Shown here: positions 24,546-36,062 of the stretch, in pieces
Position numbering within the stretch: the first letter of the stretch is position 1
Layout of the letters: every line of letters begins with the position of its first letter
NCBI RefSeq assembly: GCF_905147045.1
Contig: NC_065899.1
Location: forward strand, 632,501 to 696,500
Direction: 5' to 3'
DNA from: Nymphalis io
Lineage: Eukaryota > Arthropoda > Insecta > Lepidoptera > Nymphalidae
Length of the DNA: 64,000 bases
The notes under the pieces: model-generated
Told to the model about the DNA's origin: nothing
Seen by the model: the letters and a program-made list of their open reading frames with translations, nothing else
Databases searched by the model: none
Position numbers and translations under genes: made by a program

Positions 24546-25796
24546 AAGGATGTTTAAATTTTCATGTCTTACTGAAAGTACTCGATAAAACAAGGACTAA
24601 AATTTTAATGTTAATAAAATGAATTATTACAAACGATAACTTATATGATAAATAAGTTATATAATTAAAAATCAAGACAATTAAAAATATAGTTATATAA
24701 CTAAAAATCAAGACAATAAAAAATTTAACCACGCTATTTACCAAACTCTATTGTAACATCAGACGTTATTACATAATAGTCGTGTCACTATTTCTCCTAC
24801 ATATATTTAATCTTGAACTAAGCAAGAGACAGTTCTGGCGTCACCAGAAAGAACATGTTCATGACACAGAACTCTAGATGTCATTGTATTTGCCGGTATA
24901 GTTTTACACATTTATGTAACACTAGAACACGTCATTGTCAGGTTTACTCGTGAACTTAAAACTATAAACAAACATTCAGTTTAGAGCATAATAAATTCTA
25001 AAAATAAATTTCTTAATAAATTAAAAGTAAAAATCATTGTGATGATTTGAAATTAAAACTTTTGTGTAAAAATATCAATAAAACGCATTATTTTTCATAA
25101 AGTATTTGTATATAGGTATAAACAAATAAACATACACAATTTAAAACCTTTTAGATATATTTGTAATTGACCTATCAATATTCAATATACTTTTAAAATG
25201 GCGATTCAAAAGTACAGTACTCTTAAGAGCCTACTTTAATAAATAATATTTTGATTTTAATATATATAAAATGATTCTACTACCGAGTACCGACGAACTC
25301 GACAAAAGTAATTTGAACTTATAAATTTGTTGTGACTGACAAGCGATATTCAAACTGTTTTAAAATATTTTAGGTTGTACTTAAAATTAAAGGACCAGCA
25401 GATTTTAAACACCGAAATTGACGATTATTGAAATTATTTATAAATTAAAAATACCAATAAATATATGAATAAATATTTTTTGGTTGTTATCATAATAATA
25501 CATAGCAAAGAAGTATACGCCACACACACACATACACACACAAGGGAGTAGGGAACGGTAACGGATAAAGGACAAATGATGACGGCATGAGAAAGCGTCA
25601 TATCATTTGGTTTCTGTAATACAGGTCTTTGAGCCTAGCTCAGAAATCAGGGACTTCAATATGCTTTGTAACTTTGTATGTGAATAAAGATTATTTATTA
25701 TTATTATTATATCGTTTGTCGTCACCAATCGGTGTTACCTGTGAAGCCCATATATAGTTCACATCAAACGTAAATCAATATTCTCATTGAAGTTAA
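24546..25796. other. Non-coding stretch
   Basis: AT-rich. 24606-24730 has a short internal repeat (aattaaaaatcaagacaat, twice, at about 24664 and 24702). 25198-25262 (atggcgattcaaaagtacag and following) is a retroelement-like tail related to 10262 and 21922. A (CA)n-type run lies at 25521-25543. No gene. Confidence 0.45.
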
Positions 25797-25799
25797 AAA

Positions 25800-26085
25800 A
25801 GCCGAAATGGATCAGTGGAACTAGATCACGTCAAGCTTAAACGAATACCGCAGGTTGTTTGATATGTGTGTATTATTCCTCAATTCCTGGTCCCTCAGTG
25901 GCCTCTTACGACACCCACGGGATGAGACTGGGGGATTACTATTCTAAGCCGGCACTCAACGGTGTATTATTCTGTTCGGCGTTGAAAGTTAACATCGTGA
26001 GGATGCTGCACATATCGGACATTCCGGCAGTCGTGTATCCATAACTTGAACATAAACAATATGGTTCAAATCCGTGCAACTTAGA
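25800..26085 (+). repeat. Degraded S1 SINE split by another repeat
   Basis: An S1-like head (gccgaaatggatcagtggaa) runs to about 25860. The S1-like B-box and following body (ggttcaaatccgtgcaactt, tgatttgtgtttacataact) resume near 26055. Between them is a block with cctcttacgacacccacggg, a word I associate with a separate lepidopteran repeat. It looks like an insertion into an old S1. Confidence 0.45.
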
Positions 26086-27739
26086 TATCATGAACTTGAT
26101 TTGTGTTTACATAACTCATATCTAACTCGGCTGTGAAATGGGACACCTACGAAATCAGATGATGTTCTGCATTTGTACTTAAATAACATTTTATTTATTT
26201 TACTTGGGTAAATAATAGTACAAGAAAAGTATAGCACGTAGATGTCCCTTTGCTGGTCAAATGAATCCTCTGAAGGAACGTTTTGGAGTTTATTTATTAC
26301 TGTTTACCTTTTTTTGAAGTGGAATCGTGATTTAATAATTACCTTAACTTAAAAAAAAAACAAAACTAAAATCAATAACTGATTTATATTAATGTAAATG
26401 TAAAATAATAGAGAGACGTTTAAAAACTAATCTAGACATTCAGAATTCAGAATATTTTGTAGGTTATTTTTTCTCAGATTAAAATTATTATTACGATATA
26501 AAAGAAAATAAAACAATAAGCAAGCAAGCCACAAATAAATTGAAAACAGAACTCAAGCCGTCAAAAAAAAAGATTATGTTTTCAATGACTTTATTTACCG
26601 GAGCGCGGTTCAATCGCGGCTGATCTCCAGAGATCGTGATCCGAGATGGCCCGAGATGGCCACTGAGAGACGTCCCTAATTACATCCCCGTCCCGACCTC
26701 ATTGTTTAGATAAAACAAACAAAAAGCTATCAGCGACCGCGGGTAAACAAAATTTGATTTACAATAAGGACGATATCTCCCAATCTGTATTTCACACAAT
26801 GGGGGATACGACCGCGATGACATTGAAGATACTTTCACGTTTAAAACACACGTTATTCGGTTAAAAAGCAGAGAGATAAATTATTTTGTTTTCTTTATTT
26901 ACTTTGACACAACAACTTGAAAATGAAAAAACAATTCTTCAATTCAAATTTTCAGAATAACGTCTCGCATAATATACAAACCCGTTGGGTGACACATAAA
27001 AAAATAGTAACTATTTCAACTAACAATAAATACGGACAGAGTACCAGTTCTTACATGATTTCTCGCTTAATAAAATGAGAATATTAAGTATCACTCGAAG
27101 GTATTTATATTAAGTATTTTAAACGATTATAGTATATATTGTATGTAAGCCCATAGACGGAAAGACATTCAAGATAAACAATTGTGATTTTTTATAGCGC
27201 CGTAATTAAATTGTTATTTGCTCGTTTGTATTGTTAAATAAATAAAACAAATACATGTGAGCATATTTTAAAAGAGAAGCAGCAAGAGGCTCAGTAGATT
27301 ATCGTTTAAACTTATTTGCATAGGTGTGTTAATTATATAATATTATAAAGTTGGCAGAAAATACTTTTACCATTGCTGAAATCAATGTGACTTGAAGCAC
27401 TAGAATTATATGAGTGTAACAATTTCCACATTATATAAAGTTGGGTTAAATCAGAGCTGGTTGGCAACGCTGGCGACTTGGCATCGCGTACGTTTTCTTT
27501 TAAAATTCTTATTTCATTTCCTTAAAATACAGGAATTTCTAAAGCTTTGCAAAGAATTACAATTCAGTTTAAATATGCGGACTTTCAACACGGTTTAAGC
27601 TTAATTCTTCAGCTCCTAAAATCTCTTCGAAGTTCAGGATTACAATACAATTGCTTTTGAGAAGTGATCAATGCCATTCGATGCCTGACAACGAAACCAA
27701 AAACGTGACACTACATTATCGAGTAGAAATACTTTGGCT
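26086..27739. other. Non-coding stretch with one GC-rich island
   Basis: 26600-26730 is GC-richer than its surroundings and contains a small tandem (cgagatggcc twice, 26643-26662), gatctccagagatc and a run of cc-rich sequence. It does not match the repeat families and may be regulatory. The rest is AT-rich, with no gene supported. Confidence 0.35.
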
Positions 27740-28140
27740 TTGTGCAAGTTCGGGTAGGCATCACCTACTCGTCTTTGCTGAGCTCATACACCACAGCCGG
27801 GGGATAGTTGGCCTATGGCCGACAGCTACCCCCCTAATGAATAGCCTATGGGTGGCAGACGTGGGGATGTCTGCTGCCCGACGCCAATAGGTATTATAAC
27901 AGTTAGAGGTGCACCAAGTGTTCCCGTGCGCCTGCAACAAGCGTAGAGCATAGGGGGGTATGTAATTGGACAATTGCTGACGGAGTCGCGGATGTGGGCG
28001 AAAGCGTTCCCGTGGCTTTGCCGAACGAGAGGGAAACCTTGGGGTTTTAGTTGGTAGGAGTCAAACATTCCTAAGGATATTGCGATGTAAGACATTGGTT
28101 AATGCCATCAGGTAGCTTACTTGCCAGTCTACCAACCTAT
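27740..28140 (+). repeat. Composite repeat region with GC-rich insert
   Basis: The outer ends are S2-like: ggctttgtgcaagttcgggt followed by aggcatcacctactcgt at the start, and gccatcaggtagcttacttg then ccagtctaccaacct at the end. Between them is GC-rich sequence unlike S2 (gggggatagttggcctatgg; agtcgcggatgtgggcgaaa; accttggggttttagttggt). This suggests a different retroelement inserted into, or fused with, an S2-related copy. The open frames on both strands look incidental. Confidence 0.5.
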
Positions 28141-28225
28141 TATATATATAGACAAGACCTGATGTGATTTATTTTACCACACTGTTCCACTTTAGTGATT
28201 ATATGTATACGTATTAGAACAACAT

Positions 28226-28372
28226 GCAGGTTTCCTCACGATAACTTCGCTGAGCATTAAATGAGATATAAACACAAATTAGGCACATTTGAACTCGAAG
28301 ACTGTTGCCTCTTTTGAACGGGCGACCTCCATTTCAGATCTCCGTTTTCTATTCACTGGGCTACCTCTCATT
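28226..28372 (-). repeat. Degraded S1-like SINE
   Basis: On the plus strand tgcaggtttcctcacgataa, ataaacacaaattaggcaca and a worn tRNA-head region (gggcgacctccatttcagat) follow S1 read backwards. Confidence 0.5.
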
Positions 28373-29837
28373 TACCACAAACCAATCTAAATATAATAAA
28401 ACGGCTGTATATAACGATATGCCCCAATTTCCGAAACACTCAACTTTTATGTATGAATGTGTATCAGTAACCCGTAAACTCGGCCCTCTACAAACCAGTA
28501 AAACGGGGAATTGTGAACGTGTTTGTTTTTGGTTATTTTTTTATGTTAGAATAATTTTTGCTACCTCCGAATATTGTTTATTAGCTTGCTTTTGTACGAC
28601 TTTTTAGAAATACGATAGACTTACATTCACTTTTACTTACAACATATTTATCAAGCAACTGTAACATTAAAAAAATAATAATATTTATTATTATTAACAA
28701 TCATGTTTCTATTTGTTAAAATTTAATATTATCTGTTACAATACAAATATTCTGTTTCTCAGTTCAATTCAGATATCATTCAGGTTTTACCCGCTGTAAG
28801 CCTTTTTATTTTGCTCAACAATTCGACAGAGTTGACATGATAAATGGCAAAAAAGAATTCTTGCTAATGTAAAAAATGATAAATTAAATTAAAATTAGAA
28901 AATATAATTGGAATTCGATAATTTGTATCTTAAAATCATTGACTAGTTTGTGTAACATATATAAATATATCATATCAAGCTATAGATATACTTCTATGAG
29001 TATAACGATAAGCCCATAAGATATCTCCTATCAAAAAATTGCTCTTCAAAAATATATTGGAAGGGGTTAAAAAAAATTAACACGAACAATTCATCGCAGA
29101 TAATGAAATAATGCAGTAATTGTCAATAATATAAAATAAATAAAGAAACAAACAAACGAAATTACCAGGAAAACTGAATCATTTTTTCCGCGAAAAGAGA
29201 ATTCTCCTAGATGGGATCATAAGCGATACCCGATCCCCCATCCCTCGTAGACGACAGCAGGCGTTTGATAGAGCATTTTATCCTTGAACGGAATCCACGG
29301 AATAGATTACCTATCCCATGCTATGATGAGTTCAGGTTTTCCATTGTTCGCAAGTTTAACTTACGGCTAAATCTGTCACGAAAGAGAAAGTGAGAAATTG
29401 ACTTTTTTAATTCATCTGTTTTGTTTTTTTTTTTATTATGAGGTTTATTTCATGTCATTATATCATAAATAGGTAAAGACAAAAACGGTTCAGCGCGACT
29501 TTGTCGTCTTTTCATCAAACGTATTTTTTGTTTGGTAACTTTTGACGAGCTTTAGTGATGTCGAAACATGCAAATTAAGAATTTCAATAGTGATTGAAAG
29601 TTGAAGAGGTTGATGTTTTTACTACCAGTTATAATTAATATTTATGTATAATTTCTTAAGGTTACCTGAAACAGATCACTATCAGTGGCCTTCGCATGCA
29701 AATTTATTATCTATTTTTAATCTATCTATAATTTTATATCCATTATTATGAATTAAACATAGCGTATCTTTACCTTTTTTTACTATTTTATATACCAAGA
29801 CCATAATTATACAAGCGTATAAATATGCCAGTAAGTT
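28373..29837. other. Non-coding stretch
   Basis: No gene supported. 29160-29390 is a moderately GC-richer, repeat-free block (gatacccgatcccccatccc; gcaggcgtttgatagagcat) that could be a conserved non-coding element. The remainder is AT-rich. Confidence 0.35.
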
Positions 29838-29940
29838 TTTTTGAAGTGAAAACTTCTTTAGGCGCGTTGCGCTGGTTTTTCGTAGGGGATAGACACGTGG
29901 CTTCGCGTCACCGACGTACTAATGTTAATATAATGAAATA
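29838..29940 (+). repeat. 103-bp direct repeat, copy 1
   Basis: Contains aggcgcgttgcgctggtttt and ggcttcgcgtcaccgacgta. It matches 30109-30211 over 103 bases with 8 mismatches and no gaps (about 92%). A small stem gaagt-gaaa-acttc lies at its start. The aggcgcgttg word is familiar from dispersed lepidopteran repeats, so each copy may be a repeat unit, not a local duplicate. Confidence 0.75.
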
Positions 29941-30108
29941 TTGAGTTGATAATTGCATTCCTTCGTGTAACGATTAGTTGATCTAAAGATCTGAAATATT
30001 ACGATTATTCGACTGAACCGAGTTCAATTCCGACCTGAAAACATGGCTTAAACTTTCATAATTATAGATTGACATTTTGAAAATGTCATTATATTTCTTT
30101 TATTAATA

Positions 30109-30211
30109 TTTTTGAAGTAAATACTTATTTAGGCGCGTTGCGCTGGTTTGTCGTAGAGGATAGACTCGTGGCTTCGCGTCACCGACATGCTAATGTTAAT
30201 ATAATGAAATA
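30109..30211 (+). repeat. 103-bp direct repeat, copy 2
   Basis: Second copy of the unit at 29838-29940, starting 271 bp downstream. Its initial stem is broken (gaagtaaatactta), so copy 1 looks closer to the ancestral form. Confidence 0.75.
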
Positions 30212-31856
30212 GTTGAAAGTATAAATAACTTAAGTATTTGAAATTTATATAAATGCCAACAGTATTATAACTATTATTTATTTAAATTAAATTGTATTAA
30301 TATTTTGTACTTTTGTTATTAGCGACATACTGTGTATTTTGTTGAGTAAAAAGCTGTATAAAAATGGGATAGAATTATTACTTGGAGTGCCAATAGATGA
30401 CGGTCTGTTTTTTTTAGTATATTCTCAGATTCACCAAATATATGTAGCTCCTTTGAAGCACAAGAAAACCATTGAATATTTTGATACCGTCTTTGTGTTC
30501 ATGATACGTAAATGTTATCATGTAAACGTTCTTTTTATTAGATGTTCGATAAAACTCTCATTGCGTTCGCGAATTGCTAAGATAAGACTGGTCGTGTCAA
30601 TTTAAGATAATGAGAAAACAACGCTATTTGCTGCGCACGTTTGTCTCAAACGCACAAATTGGGACGAATTTCAAAAAATTTATTTTGCTAATATCTGGTC
30701 CCTATTGTGGAAATAAACATTTTATAGTTATTCTAACAGAAGGTGGCGGGTTCAAATACAGAAAAGCATCACTAATATTCATGTGCTTAACTTGTGTGTG
30801 TTGAGTTGCTGGAATTTATTTAAAATTTCGTGCTATTATTCGACCGACACACACTAGGAGTAGTTGAAGTTAAATAAACGCCTGTAATAAAAATGAAGCA
30901 ATTTATAATTGAATAGCTCGTGTGAGGCAGTTGTTTTGATTGGTTCCGAGACCGGACGCGACCCTCGCACTTATTCAGGAAATCCAGTTTTCCGGGATAC
31001 GTAGTCGAAACTATCGAACGATTCGTTCGCTTCGTTGAACGTCCATTGAAGGTCAACCTTTCAACGCTGTCAATTTGTCTTGTAAGCAATTTGTTTTACT
31101 GTTGTAACACTTAGACGGATAGACAAATGCATTTGTTAGGTAAAACGAACAATAATTCATAATGGAATGGAAGATATAAAAATCTAGAAGAAATAAAGAA
31201 ATTATTCATCTGTTAAAGTATACCAATTACACAAACAAAACATTTTAACATGAAAAACTTAAGAAACGAGATTGACATAAATATTTTCTAAACCGTAAAT
31301 CTTACAAATAAGTTACATTCGAAATAAAACTTACGCTAACATTTCGAAATGTCAGTCGTGTTAACCGAGGGTTAAGTTAAACTTAGCTAGCTCTTACACG
31401 AGTTCCGTGAATGTAGCCGTGATAAATTAGGCTAAGTGGCTAGCCTAGGTGGCCTAGACGATATAAATGTTCGGGAAAATAAAGCGTACCAAACTTAGAC
31501 GTCTAATGGCACTCCTAATTACTTAATACGACACGGGTAATTACTAAATTACGTATTTTACTGGTCAATTCGTGTTTAGTCTTAATGATTAGCGTTCAAG
31601 ACAGCTCTAATACATATATTATTGCAAAATTTAAGAAATCAATGCTATTCGGTAAGATCTCACTTCATTACCAGTGTAATGTTGACAATCGACTTATAGT
31701 TATATACGTGTATTCTTGAAATGTTATATAATTATTGATATTGCATGTCACTTTCTGACATTAAAGACTGTTCTCTGCGGTGAGTTTCGAGTTTGTTCAC
31801 AGGGAACAGTCCTACAATTAACATTCGAGTAGAACAAAGCTTACTTATAGTTGTTT
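30212..31856. other. Non-coding stretch
   Basis: No gene supported. 30741-30810 holds a possible S1 head remnant (cgggttcaaatacagaaaag then catgtgcttaacttgtg). The 30820-31089 minus-strand open frame (89 codons) has a mildly GC-richer start, but I see no domain, convincing splice sites or family resemblance. Confidence 0.35.
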
Positions 31857-32018
31857 AGCTTCGGCCCGCGCCTTCGTCTACTTGTCAGTAAGGTACTCCG
31901 TTTCCTTTTCCGAACACCTAACAACGTGTATGCAAAATTTCACGTTGAAGCGATTGGTAGTTTAGACGTGAAAGCGTAAAAAAAACTCACTTTCATATTT
32001 ATATTAATAAGGTAGGCC
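31857..32018 (-). repeat. Non-autonomous element, minus orientation
   Basis: tagcttcggcccgcgccttc at the left, tgcaaaatttcacgttgaag in the middle and gtgaaagcgt ... tatttatattaataagg at the right. Read backwards this matches the 14800/20690 element type, with a '...ctcactttc-' 5' region. Confidence 0.55.
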
Positions 32019-33890
32019 TTATTCAAAAGCAAAATCCGAAGCTTCTTATTTTGTAATCTCATACGGACTTTTCAATTTCATTATTTGTATAACTTAAAGA
32101 TGTATGTATATAAATACATTATTAAATACATCATTTTTTTTAAATTGCTGCTTTGCTTTAGCTAAAATTTTGCATACATATTTGATTCTGGTTAGCAATT
32201 TTATATTTTATTCAGCATTTTTAATACGGATTTTTATTTCATAAGGCGAGCTATTGGGTCAGGTTCTATGGTCGATAGTGTGAGAAGCGGTTTGCCGTAT
32301 TTGTGAAGCTGGCTGAGCCACATTGGACAGTCCATCTAAAATAAATTAAAAAAAATCACAAAGAATATTAACTCGAATAACTAATGTCTAGATAAAGTCC
32401 AATAGTCGTTCGTGTTTTAATTGATTTATAGGCGGCAATCCGCTCGGTGCGATCGTCGACACGCTGACATGGGCTGAGGGGCGATTGATTCATTGCACTG
32501 TAGCTGAAAAACTGCGACTATTATATTATTGTTAGTTTTATAGCTTTATTTTTTATGATTAAAGTCATACCATTCAGGTTCAGTGGATAGTATCTTAAAC
32601 GATGTTTGCGACTTTAGATTCGAACAAGCACCAATCAGTTTATATCGTGCTTGGCGGGAATTAAATCATCGTGAATAAACTTGCAAGTGAATAAAGTATT
32701 GCAGCACGCAAAACAATTTTATTAATTTTTTAATAAGCAAACTTGCAATACACACATTACACAATATAAAAAACAAATTCTTTTAAATAATTTCTGATAT
32801 ATTTATATTTATATGTTTATAAAATAAAAAATAAAATGTAGAATGCAAAAAAAATGTACTTTACCATTTACTTTGATCATTTAACACACTCAAAAAAAGA
32901 AAACAAAAACAACAGAAATTTAAAGAAATTTTCACAGATAAAACAAAATAATAATTATAAATATAACTATTATGTCTCATTGACGCTATCATCATTGTAA
33001 CTCATTTTTATAGCGGCATTATGGAGCAAGTTTATCTCGATAAACTACAATACTTGTTCGCTTGCTAATTGATTTATTACGTTATCGGCGATCGGCGAGC
33101 ACTATCGACTCTGAAAACGGTGGATTTATTGTATTTTTTATATACTACTAGCAAAAACTGATGTTTTTTCTGCTATATATGTATACACGCATTTAAACAA
33201 ATACTGTCATGGCGATCGGTTGGCCACGCCATCTAACGGCGAGTTAACAAAGTTAATTGTGTAATATCTTTCATGAAAAAATACACAAATGTTGCGCGGT
33301 TTCGAAGTCCATTATTATGAAATAGATATATGAACATTTATAATAATATCATTTTGTTTATTTATTGAAGCTCGAGGAGAAAAATTTCACGACAGAATAT
33401 GAATGTATACGGTTTAATAATAGGATCCCAGAAAGAATTCAAATGCCTCTGTTGCTAATTAAAAAAATTACTAGTGTGATCGGTTATACAATTAGTTAGT
33501 TCATGTATGATAGGACACTACAATAAAACGATCGCTCTTAGCTATTTCTTTGTTATTTTTTAAACAATAAAAAAAACGGCCGTTTCTTATTTCCTTCTCC
33601 GGTGGTAGTTTTTAATTTGATCAACAATACGTAAGTGTAATGCTTCGATGTTGAATAAATATTTTAATGTGCATCGCTTCTGACGCAAAGTTTTTCTTCA
33701 GTCATGTGTTCCACGTGCAGTTTTTAATAACGAATGCTCCCGTCACTCGAAACAGAACGCGTCCAAATCGATCATTTTCTCACTATAAATATCTTTTAAT
33801 TACTAGAAAATGTGACTAACTATTAACCGAGTGAAAGTAACGCACGCTCTGTTTCTTTTTAAATTATTGTATTTTATATTATTACGTCTA
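32019..33890. other. Non-coding stretch with S1 remnant
   Basis: 32572-32695 is a worn plus-oriented S1-like copy (ggttcagtggatagtatctt, cgaacaagcaccaatcagtt, tcgtgcttggcgggaattaa). 33600-33660 holds a tail fragment with caatacgtaagtgtaatgct. 33220-33245 has ccacgccatctaacggcgag. No gene. Confidence 0.4.
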
Positions 33891-34075
33891 AACGTCAATA
33901 GCGCAATGGTTCGCGGGCCGCCTCGCGATGTAAAAGTCGCAGGTTCGATCCTGTTGAATCCTTGAGATTTTATTGTGTCCGCTCCTAGAATAAGCTTTAC
34001 GCTTAATTGCAGGAGTAAATATTAGCAAATTTAAAACAGGCAATGCTATTATTCTTAAAAAAAAAGAAAACATTT
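33891..34075 (+). repeat. Single tRNA-headed SINE or SINE-like repeat
   Basis: atagcgcaatggttcgcggg fits an A box, and gtcgcaggttcgatcctgtt fits a B box with a T-arm. The body runs through ttacgcttaattgcaggagt to attcttaaaaaaaaaga. Acceptor ends do not pair, so it is not a functional tRNA gene. It belongs to none of S1, S3 or S4. Confidence 0.5.
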
Positions 34076-34579
34076 TATATATGTTTTAAGACTATTAAAA
34101 AAAATGTATGACTATACGTTTTTTTTAATAGTTACTTAGAACAAAGAGTAGGTAAATTTTTGTATGTATGTTCGGATATAATTTGGGTATGAACAGTTTT
34201 TGAGGTTTTTTGCGTTTCATTCATTATAGCTCCAAATTAGTCCCATCTCATTTTAATTGGTGTATATTGCCACAATATATTTACAACATTATCATGTATA
34301 TATAAACAATAACATTGATCATTTTGATAAACACGATAATTAGGGATAAGCTGACGCGCAGTTAATAAAACCTTCTTATAGCGAGGTATTCGTTCCAAAA
34401 CAAGATATGACAAATTGCTGTGTTTCTTTCGCCGGTTCGTTTCAGGGCTGGTTGTTTCATTTTCGAACCGGTATGGTAGTTTCTAATTTGACTATCAATA
34501 CGTAAGAGTAATTCATTTATTGATTAATGTATTATTGAATAATGTATTTTGATTTTCATAAAAATCTGCAGATATTTTG
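34076..34579. other. Non-coding stretch
   Basis: No gene. 34490-34515 (actatcaatacgtaagagta) is another copy of the short retroelement-like tail word. Confidence 0.4.
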
Positions 34580-34691
34580 AATGACGAATTATAAACAAAA
34601 ATTAAGCACATGAAAATTCAGTGGTGCTTGCCGGGTTTGAACCCACGATCATCAGTTAAGATTCACGTTCTAACCACTAGACCATCTAGAC
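34580..34691 (-). repeat. S1 SINE, head half only
   Basis: On the plus strand attcagtggtgcttgccggg, tttgaacccacgatcatcag and aaccactagaccatct give the S1 head in reverse. The 3' half is missing. Confidence 0.8.
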
Positions 34692-35280
34692 TTCATGTGG
34701 TTCCCCCGTAAATGCATTTTTCCAGCGAGATGAAAAGCATGAACACAAGACTAATACCTAATAAGCTAGCGTTTTACCAACGAACAGCTAGCATTTTAGT
34801 AGTCAGTAGATGTATGAACGTACAACAATATTGGGTCAATTTGCCGTTAACTCGATCAGTAGTGTGACATACGCCCTCTCCCACGCCGCGATCATTAACC
34901 GGATGCAGTAGGCTATGACCTTAATGTTCAAATTGACGGCGTTTATTTTAGACATTTATAGGCAATAATGCAACTTTTAATAATTATTATTTAAAATCAT
35001 AATACAGTTAGGAAAATAATACATTAACAAAACAAATAATGCTATGAATAATCAATTCTGTAAATATGTAAGATAATTCGATAAATTATTGCTATAAACA
35101 AAAAAATGTTGATATAAAAAATACATAATATCGTTGAGCTTCCTTAACCGGTTCATTTTAGTATCTCTTAATTCCTATAACAGTTCTATTACATTAAAAA
35201 AGAGGCAACGGGGAAATGCTACTAGCATTGTCGCCACCACGCGGACTATTTATAAAAATCGATAAATAATTATGCAATAA
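34692..35280. other. Non-coding stretch
   Basis: A GC-richer patch lies at 34860-34930 (acgccctctcccacgccgcg). No gene or repeat assigned. Confidence 0.4.
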
Positions 35281-35608
35281 TTACAGGCACAAGGGACATA
35301 ACATTATATACATAGCATTATACTGGTGGTAGGGCTTTGTGCAAACTCGTTTGGGTAGGTACCACACACTCATCAGATATTCTACCGCAAAACAGCAGTA
35401 CTTGGTATTGTTGTGTTCTGGTTTGAAGAATGAGCCAGTGTAATTACAGGCACAAGGGACATAAAATCTTAGTTCCCAAGGTTGGTGGCGCATTGGATAT
35501 GTAAGCGATGGTTGACATTTCTTACAATGCCAATGTCTAAGGGCGTTGGTGACCACTTACCATCAGGTGGTCCATATGCTCGTCCGCCTTTCTATTCTAT
35601 AAAAAAAA
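35281..35608 (+). repeat. S2 repeat, full length, with a fragment in front
   Basis: The main copy runs from tactggtggtagggctttgt (35321) through accacttaccatcaggtgg to cgtccgcctttctattctat and an A-run. In front of it, 35281-35303 repeats the internal S2 word ttacaggcacaagggacata, so a second S2 piece is abutted. The antisense 91-codon frame here is not a gene. Confidence 0.85.
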
Positions 35609-35722
35609 TATCTTAGTTCCCAAGGTTGGTGGTGAATTGGTATATAAGCGATGGTTAACGTTTCTTACAATGCCCATGTCTATGCGCGTTGGTGATCACT
35701 CACCATCAGATAGCCCATAAAA
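35609..35722 (+). repeat. S2 repeat, 5'-truncated second copy in tandem
   Basis: Right after the A-run of the preceding S2: tcttagttcccaaggttggt, ttggtgatcactcaccatca and gatagcccata. It is more diverged than its neighbour, so it is probably an older copy next to which, or into which, the younger one inserted. Confidence 0.75.
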
Positions 35723-35770
35723 TCGTGGAGTATAATAATAATTTAAGTGTATTTAATAAACATACCCGTA

Positions 35771-35931
35771 GCCAAGATGGCTAGTATGGCGTGTTCAAGC
35801 CCGGGCAAAGCAAAAGCTACTAAATTTTCATGTGCTTAATTTGTTTTTATAATTCTGAAAGAAAAAAAAAGAAAAGAAAACTTTCAAACCTTTTTTCAAA
35901 AAAGGAGAGGGGGCCTTAGCTCAGCAGTGGG
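35771..35931 (+). repeat. S1 SINE, internally deleted and worn
   Basis: agatggctagtatggcgtgt (head with a deletion), caagcccgggcaaagcaaaa, an A/G-rich patch, then ggccttagctcagcagtggg. Confidence 0.6.
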
Positions 35932-36062
35932 TGACTTGCAATGTTTTCCTTAACAGCTGAGCATGACTTGAATTATGAACACAAATTAAGTACACAGAAA
36001 CTCTGTAGTGCTTAGCAGAACTTGAACCTGCGGTCACCGTATTGTTGTTACCACTGGACAAT
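35932..36062 (-). repeat. S1-like SINE, minus orientation, tail-to-tail with the previous
   Basis: gcaatgttttccttaacagc, ataattatgaacacaaattaag-like sequence, gcttagcagaacttgaacct and gttaccactggaca follow S1 read backwards. It begins at the last base of the plus-oriented S1 before it. Confidence 0.55.

Noticed and set aside
30820..31089. 89-codon minus-strand frame as a gene
   Set aside because: No domain, signal or splice evidence; the later part is AT-rich with random composition.
35281..35556. 91-codon minus-strand frame with MRHQPWELRFYVPCACNYTG
   Set aside because: The same peptide recurs at 17609 and resembles 40055 because it is S2 sequence; not a protein family.
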